Positions 56,834-64,000 are shown, numbered from the stretch's first letter. The stretch is DNA of 64,000 nt from Stutzerimonas chloritidismutans AW-1 (GCF_000495915.1 NZ_AOFQ01000003.1:1-64000); one strand, 5' to 3'. The notes: generated by a model not told the origin, from the letters alone. A program made the numbers and translations.

Positions 56834-57625
56834 TCAGGTTTCAACCAGTTGCTGCAGGAAGTTCTTCAGCGCAACGCCGGGTTCATCGTCTTCCGATGCA
56901 ATCATGCGAATGCCCCATTGCCTCAACACTTCTTCCTGAACCGGGTTCGGCTTGTGTGAGAACACATATGAAATGGGCCGTACACCGAGCGTCTCGTGCT
57001 CGTTCCATATCTTCGACAGCTTGTGAAATAGCAGACGTATATTGGTATCGGAAAGACTGTATCCGATAAACAGAACGGCCTTGCTCAATGTGTCGGCGCG
57101 TAACTTGATATCCAGCGGCGTTTCGAACTGCAGGCGCTGGTAGTAGCTGGTCTCGTCAAGCACGATCGAGGCGTCATCATCGAAGTCACCGTGGAACTTG
57201 ACGATCTGCCTGACGCCATCACGGGCCTTGGTCAGGTCACTGGCGTTGGCGATCTTGATGTAGTCCACCGCATGGGCGTCATGGGCGTACTCCAGCCAAC
57301 GGTCATAGTTGGTGGTATAGATCGCCGGAAAACGGCCACGCACGATCAGCCGATGAATTTCCGAGTCTCGTATTTCGATGTCGCGATGCCACTCACGGTC
57401 CATCCAGCTGCGCAGCGGGCCGATGCTGCCTTTCTTGATCCGGTAGTACTCGGCCAGAGCGAGGAAATTGCCGTAGGTGTTGAACACCTCCGGGTCGTAG
57501 TCGAGCTGCACGGCGATCTCGTCGATCAGCTCCTTCCACGGCGGCAAGCCAATGTTGGCGGATACGCCGGAACCGACAAAAAGGATCAGGCGATTGTTCC
57601 GGTACGCTTCGCGGAGCTGGTCCAT
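56834..57625 (-). CDS. SIR2-family NADase-like protein, candidate defence effector
   Basis: 263-aa SIR2_2-type protein. NAD-binding and catalytic motifs are present: FVGSGVSANIGLPPW (Gly18, Gly20), YTTNYDRW (Asn106, Asp108), KFHGDFDD (His145) and LFIGYSLSDTNI (187-195). No zinc-finger Cys are present, so protein deacetylation is unlikely; bacterial SIR2 proteins of this type degrade NAD+ in phage defence. It lies six bases downstream of a HAM1-like gene on the same strand, so the two are translated from one operon. The pair resembles KomC-KomB of Kongming. Function here is inferred. Confidence 0.82.
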   Translation of the reverse strand: MDQLREAYRNNRLILFVGSGVSANIGLPPWKELIDEIAVQLDYDPEVFNTYGNFLALAEYYRIKKGSIGPLRSWMDREWHRDIEIRDSEIHRLIVRGRFPAIYTTNYDRWLEYAHDAHAVDYIKIANASDLTKARDGVRQIVKFHGDFDDDASIVLDETSYYQRLQFETPLDIKLRADTLSKAVLFIGYSLSDTNIRLLFHKLSKIWNEHETLGVRPISYVFSHKPNPVQEEVLRQWGIRMIASEDDEPGVALKNFLQQLVET

Positions 57626-57631
57626 GGTTGC

Positions 57632-58180
57632 TCAGGACTCCCGCAGATAGGCGACGAAGGCGTCGAGTGCGCGCCGGCGCATGGAAAGACCGTTCTTTTG
57701 CGTGCCCAGCTGCGCGAACGTCTGGGTCTGGCCTTCGGGAATGAATACGTTGTCCCATTCGAAGCCGCCATGCCCGGCTGGCGACGGTGCGATGCGCCCG
57801 GCGACCACGCCTTCGAAGAAATGCCGTTTGCGACCGTCGCAATAGCCGATCAGGGTCCGCGCCTCGGCGGCCGGATCGTCCAGCCGCCCGATCAGCTCCG
57901 AGAATCGCTCGGCCTGCAGTCGGTCCCAGAAGATCTGCGTCAGCCCGCCGGGAAAGCCGTTGAGGCTGTTGATGAAAAGCCCGGTGTGTTCGACGAAGAC
58001 CGGTTTACCGATCATCTTGAAGGCGACCAGCAGCTTGTCGCTGACCAGCTGGTGCAGGTCCTCGGTACGCAGCTCCTCGATACGGATGGGGAAGGGCTTC
58101 ACCTCGATTCCGCTGGGCTGGAGAATCTCGCAAACCTCGAGGATCTTCTGCGGGTTGATGGACGCGAAGCGGATTTTCAT
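57632..58180 (-). CDS. HAM1/ITPase-like protein with altered active site, candidate nucleotide sensor
   Basis: 182 aa of the non-canonical purine NTP pyrophosphatase fold. It keeps the substrate motif ASINPQK (Lys12), VEHTGLFINSLNGFPG, GGFEWDNVFIPEG (Phe140, Trp142, Asp143) and QKNGLSMRRRAL. The canonical catalytic Asp (VEDT-type motif) is His65 here, and the conserved SHR is SMR (Met167). Hydrolysis is therefore likely weak or lost. It is not the housekeeping rdgB, which is a close match to consensus elsewhere in Pseudomonas. With the following SIR2 gene it probably forms a sensor-effector pair. Confidence 0.82.
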   Translation of the reverse strand: MKIRFASINPQKILEVCEILQPSGIEVKPFPIRIEELRTEDLHQLVSDKLLVAFKMIGKPVFVEHTGLFINSLNGFPGGLTQIFWDRLQAERFSELIGRLDDPAAEARTLIGYCDGRKRHFFEGVVAGRIAPSPAGHGGFEWDNVFIPEGQTQTFAQLGTQKNGLSMRRRALDAFVAYLRES

Positions 58181-58364
58181 GGAACGAGCCAGCTCGGTTT
58201 CGACGGATGAACGCTGCCGCCACGACGGCCGCCCTTGTCTGTATGACGCAAGGTGAGTGGCTCGGTTCTCCTGCCCAGCGGATTAATCGATCAGGCGCGC
58301 CTATGGACGTTGCAGCGCCACGTCTTAAACGAATGACATTGCAGCCTCTGGCGGGGAGGGCGCT

Positions 58365-58805
58365 TCAGCTCCGGCCCGGACGCATCGGGCAGGCTGCCTG
58401 CACCTGGCGGATGCGCTCGGCGGGGACGCGCAGCTGCCGTAGCAGGTACTCGGCGAATTCCGGCGTGAATGGCTGACGGGCGATGGCCTGTTCCATGCAG
58501 AACAGCCAGGCATCGCGTTCGGCTTCGCCGACCTGCCAGCGGGTATGGAACTGCGGAATGCTGATGCCGCCATACTTCTCTGCGTATCGCTTCGGGCCGC
58601 CCAGCCAGCCGCTCAGAAAGCTCGCCAGCCGGTCCCGGGCGTCGCTCACGTCCGCCGGATACATTGCACGAACGCCCGCGGCCTCTGGCGCCAGGTCCAT
58701 CACCTGGTAGAAGTCCGCGACCAGCCGTTGCAGGCCCGGTTCGCCGCCGGCTGCCTGGAACGAGGCGTCGCCGACGCCGAATGCGGGACCTTGATCGGGG
58801 TTCAT
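58365..58805 (-). CDS. Group II truncated hemoglobin
   Basis: 146-aa 2-on-2 globin: GEPGLQRLVADFYQVMDLAPEAAGVRAMYPADVSDARDRLASFL (in part) holds the B/E-helix region, and GWLGGPKRYAEKYGGISIPQFHTRWQVGEAERDAWLFCMEQAI (in part) has the proximal His in FHTRW and distal-side Tyr and Trp. trHbII proteins bind O2 and help against nitrosative or oxidative stress. Probably the first stable core gene to the right of the HAM1-SIR2 insertion. The start codon is the ATG just upstream of NPDQGP. Confidence 0.88.
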   Translation of the reverse strand: MNPDQGPAFGVGDASFQAAGGEPGLQRLVADFYQVMDLAPEAAGVRAMYPADVSDARDRLASFLSGWLGGPKRYAEKYGGISIPQFHTRWQVGEAERDAWLFCMEQAIARQPFTPEFAEYLLRQLRVPAERIRQVQAACPMRPGRS

Positions 58806-58940
58806 CAGACTCGTCTCTGGCTCGTTGAAAGGGCGCGAGATGATGCGCGCTTGTGCCAGATCAAAACAAGTGCGAGCAGCGCCCGCAACGCGCAGGCAGC
58901 TGGTCTAAGCTGAAGGTCCACACAACAGCGGAGACAGGAA

Positions 58941-59372
58941 ATGCGCAGGCTTCTGGTTGCATACGATGGTTCGGACAACGCCAAGCGCGCCCTGCAGTAT
59001 GTCGTCGATCTGGCGCGGGATACCGGGATCGCGCTACAGGTGCATGTGGTCAACGTTCAGCACGAACCGATCATCTACGGCGAATACGTGACGTCGGCGA
59101 TGATCGATGAACTCAACAACGGCCTGATGGCCAAGGCGCGCTCCGTGCTCGACGAAGCGGCAGCCGTGTTGCAGGCCGGCGGCCTGAGCTGCGAAACCCA
59201 TGCGCTGCTTGGCAATGTTGCCGAGCAGGTCAACGACGCGGTCAAGCGGCTGGGCTGCGACACGGTGGTGATGGGCACCCGTGGTCTGGGCAGCTTCACC
59301 GGGATGCTGATGGGCTCGGTGGCGAACCGGGTGATCCATGAGGTATCGGTCCCGGTGCTCTTGGTCAAGTGA
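58941..59372 (+). CDS. Universal stress protein (UspA family)
   Basis: 143 aa. Starts RRLLVAYDGSDNAKRALQYVVDLA; the ATP-binding motif is VMGTRGLGSFTGMLMGSVANRVIHEVSVPVLLVK (in part), matching the G-2x-G-9x-G(S/T) pattern of ATP-binding Usp. A dimeric stress protein, cytoplasmic. GGAGACAGGA precedes the ATG. Divergent from the truncated hemoglobin gene. Confidence 0.93.
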   Translation: MRRLLVAYDGSDNAKRALQYVVDLARDTGIALQVHVVNVQHEPIIYGEYVTSAMIDELNNGLMAKARSVLDEAAAVLQAGGLSCETHALLGNVAEQVNDAVKRLGCDTVVMGTRGLGSFTGMLMGSVANRVIHEVSVPVLLVK

Positions 59373-59393
59373 GCTGAATGTCGGTCTGGCCGA

Positions 59394-59738
59394 TCAGTCC
59401 TGCTTGCCCTTGAGCAGATCGGCCAGGTTGGCGAAGGCCTTGAAGGTTTCCTTCGGGCCCAGGTCGCTGCCCGGCCTGGCTTCGGCCTGGTACTGGTTGT
59501 CGGTGTAGCGGGAATGCTCGTTGTCGTGGCAGTACAGGCAGAGCAGCTCCCAGTTCGAGCCATCCTCGGGGTTGTTGTCGTGGTTGTGGTCCTTGTGGTG
59601 GACCGTCAACTCGCTCAGGCGCTTGCCGGAAAATTCCCGCGCGCAACGACCGCAGACCCAGGGATACATCTTCAGTGCTTTTTCCCGATAGCCTTGTTCG
59701 CGCTGACTGTAGGGCGTGGTCGGTTTGCTGCTGCTCAT
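59394..59738 (-). CDS. yajD: YajD-like HNH nuclease family protein
   Basis: 114 aa. The HNH core is WVCGRCAREFSGKRLSELTVHHKDHNHDNNPEDGSNWELLCLYCHDNEH (in part): two CxxC zinc motifs and the HHKDHNHDNN catalytic stretch. It is the YajD family, conserved and of unknown physiological function. ATG 59738 was chosen because the family begins near SSSKPTTPYS; an extension to 59777 lacks a ribosome-binding site. Confidence 0.88.
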   Translation of the reverse strand: MSSSKPTTPYSQREQGYREKALKMYPWVCGRCAREFSGKRLSELTVHHKDHNHDNNPEDGSNWELLCLYCHDNEHSRYTDNQYQAEARPGSDLGPKETFKAFANLADLLKGKQD

Positions 59739-59770
59739 GGTGAATGCTCGCCGGGTTCGTTGTTCGTCAG

Positions 59771-59819
59771 GGCCCACCCCCGCGTCGGCATCGCCACGCG
59801 CGGGAACAGCCCCAAGTAA
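59771..59819. repeat. Hairpin with GGGGCTGTTCCCG end, related to the 61.95-kb palindromic element
   Basis: CCCCCGCGT..CACGCGCGGG forms a stem. Its right arm in reverse complement begins GGGGCTGTTCCCGCGCGT, the same terminal motif as the larger palindromic element at 61954-62117. A short member of the same repeat family is inferred. Confidence 0.5.
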
Positions 59820-59831
59820 AGTCGATGGCTG

Positions 59832-60530
59832 TCAGCCCGCCAAGCCGACGTAGACGTTCTGCACGTCATCGTGGGCGTCGATGGCCTCGAGGAAGGCTTC
59901 GACTTCTTCCAGTTCGGCACCGGACAGGCTGACCGGATTCTTCGGACGATAGCCCAGTTGCGCGGACTGCACGGTAAAGCCGAATTCCGGCAGCGCCTTG
60001 CACACGGCGTCGAGATCGGTGGGTTCGGTGATGAACAGCGTGCTGCCTTCGTCGGCTGCTTCGAAATCCTGCGCACCGGCCTCGATCGCGGCCATTTCGG
60101 CATCGGCGTCGCCTTCAGGCGCGGCTTCGATCATGCCGACGTGGTCGAAGTCCCAGCTCACCGAGCCGGAGGAGCCCAACTGGCCTTTGCGGAACAGCAC
60201 GCGGATTTCGGCAACGGTGCGGTTGACGTTGTCGGTCAGGCACTCGACGATCAGTGGCACCTGATGCGGCGCGAAGCCTTCGTAGAGTGTGCGTTCGTAG
60301 TGGACCACCTCACCGCTGAGGCCTGCGCCTTTCTTGATGGCGCGCTCCAGGGTGTCCTTGGGCATCGAGGCCTTCTTCGCCTGTTCGACGACCAGGCGCA
60401 GGCGCGGATTCATGTCGGGGTCGGCACCGCTGCGGGCTGCGATCATGATTTCCTTCGACAGCTTTCCGAAGATCCTGCCCTTGGCGTTCGCCGCCGCTTC
60501 CTTATGCTTCGCTTTCCACTGTGCGCCCAT
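59832..60530 (-). CDS. YebC/PmpR-family regulator (TACO1-like)
   Basis: 232 aa. It has the family start [27 protein letters not shown] (in part), the Gly/Ser region [37 protein letters not shown], and [14 protein letters not shown]. Members are reported as DNA-binding regulators and, more recently, as translation factors that relieve stalling on proline stretches. The start is ATG 60530. It is a second-type copy (GAQWK, YeeN-like) rather than the ruvC-linked YebC (AGHSKW). Confidence 0.9.
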   Translation of the reverse strand: MGAQWKAKHKEAAANAKGRIFGKLSKEIMIAARSGADPDMNPRLRLVVEQAKKASMPKDTLERAIKKGAGLSGEVVHYERTLYEGFAPHQVPLIVECLTDNVNRTVAEIRVLFRKGQLGSSGSVSWDFDHVGMIEAAPEGDADAEMAAIEAGAQDFEAADEGSTLFITEPTDLDAVCKALPEFGFTVQSAQLGYRPKNPVSLSGAELEEVEAFLEAIDAHDDVQNVYVGLAG

Positions 60531-60745
60531 GCTCGTCCCCGTCTGAAGTGATGAAGTCAGGCGCGGATTCTATAGCGTATTCCGGCCTTGCGTCGCCGGT
60601 GGCGGTCGAGCTTGACGTGTGCTGCCCGTGTCAGGGCGATGGGCGGTTGCTCCGCACTGTGCCGCTCATTTTGGCGATCACTGTATGGAGCGCTCATCGG
60701 AAGCGGCGTCTTTAATGCATCTTTTACGCAACAGGGTGCGTCGCC

Positions 60746-61630
60746 ATGTCGCCTCGGGATCTGCTGCTCGCGCTGGTCGTCATCGTCGTCTGGGGCATGA
60801 ACTTCGTGGTGATCATGGTCGGCCTGCACGACGTGCCGCCGATGCTGCTGGGTGCGTTGCGTTTCATGCTGGCGGCCGTGCCGGCGGTGTTCTTCATCAA
60901 GCGTCCGCAGGTGCCGTTGCGCTGGATGCTGGCCTATGGGCTGACCATCTCGCTCGGGCAGTTCGCCTTTCTGTTCACCGCGATGAAACATGGCATGCCG
61001 GCCGGACTGGCCTCGCTGGTGCTGCAGTCGCAGGCGTTCTTCACGCTGTTCTTCGCGGCGCTGTTTCTCGGCGAGCGTTTGCGCGCAGCCAATTTGCTGG
61101 GACTGGTCATCGCGGCCTGCGGTCTGGCGATGATCGGCGCGCAGACCGGCCTGGGCATGACCCTGAGCGGTTTCGTGCTGACCATCTGCGCGGCGTCGAT
61201 GTGGGCGCTGGGCAACATCGTCACACGCAAGGTCGGCAAGGTGAACCTGGTCGGGCTGGTGGTATGGGGCAGTCTGGTGCCGCCGCTGCCATTCCTGGCG
61301 CTGTCGCTATGGCTCGAGGGGCCGGCGGTGATCGAGGCGGCGCTGCGCGGCATTGGTTGGCAGACGATTCTGGTGCTGGCCTACCTGGCATTCGGCGCGA
61401 CGATTCTCGGCTATGGCCTGTGGAGTCGCTTGCTGTCGCGTTACCCGGCGAGCCAGGTGGCCCCGTTCTCGCTGCTGGTGCCGGTGGTCGGGCTGACGTC
61501 AGCCAGCGTGTTGCTGGGCGAGCGGCTGGGGACGCTGCAATTGGGTGGGGCGTTGCTGGTGATGCTCGGCCTGGCGGTGAATGTCTGCGGTAGCTGGTTG
61601 TTCGGTCGGTTGCGTCTGGCCAGGGTCTGA
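60746..61630 (+). CDS. EamA/DMT-family transporter (EamA-like exporter)
   Basis: 294 aa with ten predicted membrane helices in two EamA repeats (~5-135 and ~145-285): WGMNFVVIMVGLHDVPPMLLGALRF, and APFSLLVPVVGLTSASVLLGERLG. Similar to E. coli EamA, an exporter of cysteine and O-acetylserine; the actual substrate here is unknown. An ATG start at 60746; a possible weak terminator hairpin (61632-61654, ACGCCCGG/CCGGGCGT) follows. Confidence 0.87.
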   Translation: MSPRDLLLALVVIVVWGMNFVVIMVGLHDVPPMLLGALRFMLAAVPAVFFIKRPQVPLRWMLAYGLTISLGQFAFLFTAMKHGMPAGLASLVLQSQAFFTLFFAALFLGERLRAANLLGLVIAACGLAMIGAQTGLGMTLSGFVLTICAASMWALGNIVTRKVGKVNLVGLVVWGSLVPPLPFLALSLWLEGPAVIEAALRGIGWQTILVLAYLAFGATILGYGLWSRLLSRYPASQVAPFSLLVPVVGLTSASVLLGERLGTLQLGGALLVMLGLAVNVCGSWLFGRLRLARV

Positions 61631-61668
61631 AACGCCCGGCATCAGACCGGGCGTCGCAGCGATAAGGC

Positions 61669-61806
61669 TCAATGGGTGGCGGCGTGGGCGCCGAGCAGCG
61701 TAGTGCCCGAGCCACTCTTCTTGTCGCGCTTGGCCATCCGTTTTTCTTGCGCCGTTTTCATCGGCTTTTTCTTGCCGTTCTTCTTTGCGTCCATTCCCTT
61801 GCTCAT
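61669..61806 (-). CDS. Lysine-rich small protein (45 aa)
   Basis: Very basic: MSKGMDAKKNGKKKPMKTAQ, then EKRMAKRDKKSGSG, with a hydrophobic-poor tail TTLLGAHAATH. Proteins of this type, with a KKxxKKKPxKT core, occur as short hypothetical genes in Pseudomonas. AGAGGTG is placed correctly before ATG 61806, which supports translation. The function is unknown; nucleic-acid binding is a guess from charge. Confidence 0.75.
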   Translation of the reverse strand: MSKGMDAKKNGKKKPMKTAQEKRMAKRDKKSGSGTTLLGAHAATH

Positions 61807-62121
61807 GGTGTTCACCTCTGATTGCTGGCTGGACATGTCCTGATGTGCGAAGACCTGACTGTCGCTGCTGGAGCGAAGCCTGTTTCCGGCCTGTGTCTTC
61901 CATGACCGCTGCAGTATGGCACTGCTGGGCTGCATTGCACGCACTGCTTTGCTTAGGGCCTGTTCCCGTTTCGTCGCAAGCCGCGTTGCTGCACTAAATG
62001 GCGCCATGGCCGGGCGGCGTTCCGCAGGCGCGGGACGCAGGTAAAGGTGGTTCCCTTGCCAAGTCCCGCAACGCCGGATGGCGCCATTTGCCGCGCACGA
62101 AGCGGGAACAGCCCCTAGGTA
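61807..62121. other. 315-base gap upstream of the small basic gene
   Basis: The right half is a palindromic element (61954-62117, listed separately). The left half (61807-61953) presumably holds the promoter of the basic small protein gene, but I saw no clear -35/-10 pair. Confidence 0.5.
61954..62117. repeat. 164-bp nested palindromic element (MITE-like)
   Basis: Outer 21-base inverted repeats (61954-61974 and 62097-62117, starting TAGGG(C/G)CTGTTCCCG) differ at two positions. Inside are a 12-base inverted repeat AAATGGCGCCAT (61996-62007 and 62078-62089) and further pairs CGGCGTT/AACGCCG and GCGGGAC/GTCCCGC. No gene is inside. Both ends carry TA, as in elements duplicating a TA target. It could fold as one long hairpin and lies against the stop codon of the MOSC gene, so it may also terminate transcription. 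Confidence 0.75.
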
Positions 62122-62835
62122 TCAGTCGAACAGGCTGTGCTGGTCGCGCTGGGCGCGAAGGGCGTCGTAACGCTGGCGGAAGATCGCCCGATAATGCATG
62201 GCCAGACGCGGCAGCTTCGCCAGTTGCTGCAGGTTGTCTTCAGTCAGGTTCTGATCGAGAAAGCAGCGCCACAGGTGCGCGACGTTGATCTGTGGGTGCG
62301 GGCGCTCGAGCAACTGCAACGTGTCGCCAGGACGCACGGTGCCTGGCTCGATGGTCCGGTAGAGCCAGCCGGTGCGGCCGCTCGCCGACAGCTCCCGTGC
62401 CAGGCCACACACACCGTGACGGTTGTCCAGCCTGATGCAGGGCGAGCGCGGCTGGCTGATCTCGATCAACGCGGTGCCCCAGCGAAGAAGATCGCCGATG
62501 CATACCTGCTCTTCGTCCAGCGCCTGGCTACCTATGTTCTCACCGAAGGCGCCGAGGCCAAGCCGCGCGCGCAGCGGCGGGAAGCGCTGCGACCAATACT
62601 GATAATGCTGGGTCGGGTAGTGGCAGAGGCTGCGATCCGGCCCGCCATGAAAACGCCGATCGGCGATCCGATCACCCTGCAGGCCATCCAGGCCCAGCCA
62701 CAACGGGCCGTCGCTGGCTTGCTTGTCCATGGCGGTGGCTCTGCGACTATCCGGCAGCGGCGAAAACTGACGGCACAGCAATGGGCCGTCGACCGTCCAG
62801 GCTCCGAGCGAAGTGCGTGGCGCCTGCTGGGTCAC
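62122..62835 (-). CDS. MOSC domain protein (YiiM-like)
   Basis: 237 aa. The MOSC core: LQGDRIADRRFHGGPDRSLCHYPTQHYQYW, ALIEISQPRSPCIRLDNRHGVCGLARELSASGRTGWLYR (in part, including the conserved Cys), GTVRPGDTLQLLERPHPQI. MOSC proteins bind sulfur or the molybdenum cofactor; YiiM reduces N-hydroxylated bases such as 6-hydroxylaminopurine. The GTG start at 62835 overlaps the TGA of the upstream 65-aa gene (GTGA), and the frame upstream of it is not family-like. Confidence 0.85.
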   Translation of the reverse strand: MTQQAPRTSLGAWTVDGPLLCRQFSPLPDSRRATAMDKQASDGPLWLGLDGLQGDRIADRRFHGGPDRSLCHYPTQHYQYWSQRFPPLRARLGLGAFGENIGSQALDEEQVCIGDLLRWGTALIEISQPRSPCIRLDNRHGVCGLARELSASGRTGWLYRTIEPGTVRPGDTLQLLERPHPQINVAHLWRCFLDQNLTEDNLQQLAKLPRLAMHYRAIFRQRYDALRAQRDQHSLFD

Positions 62836-63029
62836 GGCTGCTGTGCTCGGTTGAGCTGCTCCAGTTCGCGGCGGACCATGGCGGTGTATTCCGGTGGGCT
62901 GAGCTGATACAGCTCGGTGGCAACCCAGGCCAGCCAGCGCGAGCCCAGGGCCGCTTGCTGGTCCAGCAGGCGTTGGGCTTCGGCGCGGGCGCGCTCGGCA
63001 TTGATCTGATGAAAATCTGCTCGACTCAC
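62832..63029 (-). CDS. Small conserved protein coupled to the MOSC gene (65 aa)
   Basis: Unknown function. A mostly helical soluble protein, SRADFHQINAERARAEAQRL and WLAWVATELYQLSPPEYTAMV. Its stop overlaps the MOSC start in GTGA, so the two are translated together. In P. aeruginosa a similar small gene sits beside dgt, from memory. It is divergent from dgt. Confidence 0.8.
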   Translation of the reverse strand: MSRADFHQINAERARAEAQRLLDQQAALGSRWLAWVATELYQLSPPEYTAMVRRELEQLNRAQQP

Positions 63030-63148
63030 GAATCGTCTCCGTCGCCGTACTCGGCGATGAAAGGGGCAGCGATGGTAAACCCGGAACGCTCGCGTTAGGC
63101 TCGATGGCTATTCTTTTTGCGCCGCGAGAACGATGCATGCCGGTGTCC

Positions 63149-64000
63149 ATGAACTTCAAGCACAAAATCTCCCGCCAGCGCCCCTATGGCAAGGCCGAGG
63201 CGGACCTGCGGGCCAGCGATGGCAGCCTCGACGCCGTGCTGGACCAGCTGGAGAGCGATCGCGGGCGCATCATCAACTCGGCCGCGGTGCGCCGGCTGCA
63301 GCAGAAGACGCAGGTGTTTCCGCTGGAGCGCAATGCCGCGGTGCGCAGCCGCCTCACCCATTCGCTGGAAGTGCAGCAGACCGGCCGCTTCATCGTTCGC
63401 ACCCTGTACAAGCAGCTCGGCCACCGAGCCGCGGAGTTCGGCCTGGACGGACTCGAGCCGGCGTTGCAGAGCCTGGTCGAGATGACCTGCCTGATGCACG
63501 ATATCGGCAATCCGCCGTTCGGCCATTTCGGCGAGTACGCCATCGGCGAGTGGTTCGAGCGCAATCTCGACGCGCTGTTCACGGCCGCCGTGACGCCGGG
63601 GCAGGGCGATGCCGAGCTGCGTAAACGGATGCTGGTCGATCTCAAGCACTTCGAAGGCAATGCCCAGGCGGTTCGCCTGGTGGTCTCGCTGCAACGCCTC
63701 AACCTGACCTATACGCAGTCCGCCGGACTGCTCAAGTACGTCCGTCCGGCCTATCAGGCCAAGCCCGCGAAAGGCACGCCAGGCGCCTACCTGCTGAAGA
63801 AGCCCGGCTTCTATCTGTCCGAGGAACCCTTCGTGCGTGCGCTGCAGGTGGCGCTCGATCTGCAGCCGTGCACGCGTCACCCGCTGGCCTACGTGATGGA
63901 GGCCGCCGACGACATCGCCTATTGCCTTGCTGACATCGAGGATTCGGTGGAGAAGGGCATCTTCAGTATCGAACAGCTGGCGCAGCTGCTGCTCGCCAAG
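63149..64000 (+). CDS. dgt: Deoxyguanosinetriphosphate triphosphohydrolase, 3'-truncated by window edge
   Basis: dNTP triphosphohydrolase of the HD superfamily that splits dGTP to deoxyguanosine and triphosphate. The 284 visible codons begin MNFKHKISRQRPYGKAEADL and contain the HD-domain ligands THSLEV, LMHDIGNPPFGHFGEYAIGEWF and AADDIAYCLADIEDSVEKG. ATG 63149 starts the family sequence. The frame stays open to the last base, so the gene continues outside. It is divergent from the 65-aa protein gene. Confidence 0.95.
   Translation, partial: MNFKHKISRQRPYGKAEADLRASDGSLDAVLDQLESDRGRIINSAAVRRLQQKTQVFPLERNAAVRSRLTHSLEVQQTGRFIVRTLYKQLGHRAAEFGLDGLEPALQSLVEMTCLMHDIGNPPFGHFGEYAIGEWFERNLDALFTAAVTPGQGDAELRKRMLVDLKHFEGNAQAVRLVVSLQRLNLTYTQSAGLLKYVRPAYQAKPAKGTPGAYLLKKPGFYLSEEPFVRALQVALDLQPCTRHPLAYVMEAADDIAYCLADIEDSVEKGIFSIEQLAQLLLAK

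Noticed and set aside
56834-58180. Complete Kongming, Thoeris or DSR2 system
   Set aside because: No KomA-like deaminase, no TIR protein and no large DSR2-size SIR2 protein is near. Only the two-gene pair can be supported.
57632-58180. Housekeeping rdgB
   Set aside because: Key residues differ from RdgB consensus and the gene lies outside the usual rdgB context (metW/hemW region).

Overview
This 64-kb window is high-GC gammaproteobacterial chromosome. Gene order, protein sequences and the rpoS-linked rsmZ RNA place it in Pseudomonas sensu lato, most likely the Pseudomonas stutzeri (Stutzerimonas) group. No rRNA or tRNA gene and no CRISPR array was seen. The first gene (pdxH) and the last (dgt) are cut by the window edges.

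Layout. (1) 1-7.6 kb: the end of pdxH, a small membrane protein, a SlyB-like lipoprotein with a strong terminator, and a six-gene Mrp/Sha Na+/H+ antiporter operon with fused A and B subunits. (2) 7.6-38.7 kb: a core block. glnD and map run leftward; rpsB-tsf-pyrH-frr-uppS-cdsA-dxr-rseP-bamA-skp-lpxD-fabZ-lpxA-lpxB-rnhB-dnaE-accA run rightward and link translation, envelope biogenesis, isoprenoid and lipid A synthesis, replication and fatty acid synthesis. A TorF-like porin lies on the opposite strand, followed by tilS-pyrG-kdsA-eno-ftsB-ispD. (3) 38.8-45.1 kb: an inserted HPF-like/BaeRF pair (ribosome hibernation and rescue), a LysR regulator divergent from the adhC-fghA formaldehyde detoxification genes, and an arsR-xenB operon with an inverted repeat in its promoter. 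(4) 45.3-51.6 kb: ispF-truD-surE-pcm-popT(DUF368)-nlpD-rpoS, followed by the RsmZ regulatory RNA with a recognisable GacA box. (5) 51.7-58.8 kb: the accessory part. It holds small proteins, a GNAT-Nudix fusion, a sodium:solute symporter, an outer-membrane protein gene broken both by an IS30-family element and by a 29-bp frameshifting duplication, and a tight two-gene HAM1-like/SIR2 cassette. (6) 58.4-64 kb: truncated hemoglobin, UspA, YajD-type HNH protein, YebC regulator, EamA exporter, a lysine-rich miniprotein, a 164-bp palindromic element, a MOSC protein coupled to a 65-aa protein, and dGTPase.

The most interesting locus is the HAM1-like/SIR2 pair at 56.8-58.2 kb. The SIR2 protein keeps its NADase motifs. 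The HAM1-like partner has lost the catalytic Asp (Asp to His) and the His of the SHR motif (His to Met), so it looks like a nucleotide sensor rather than a housekeeping ITPase. The arrangement resembles the KomB-KomC sensor/effector half of the Kongming anti-phage system, but no KomA-like deaminase is next to it. It may be a trimmed or previously undescribed two-gene defence variant.
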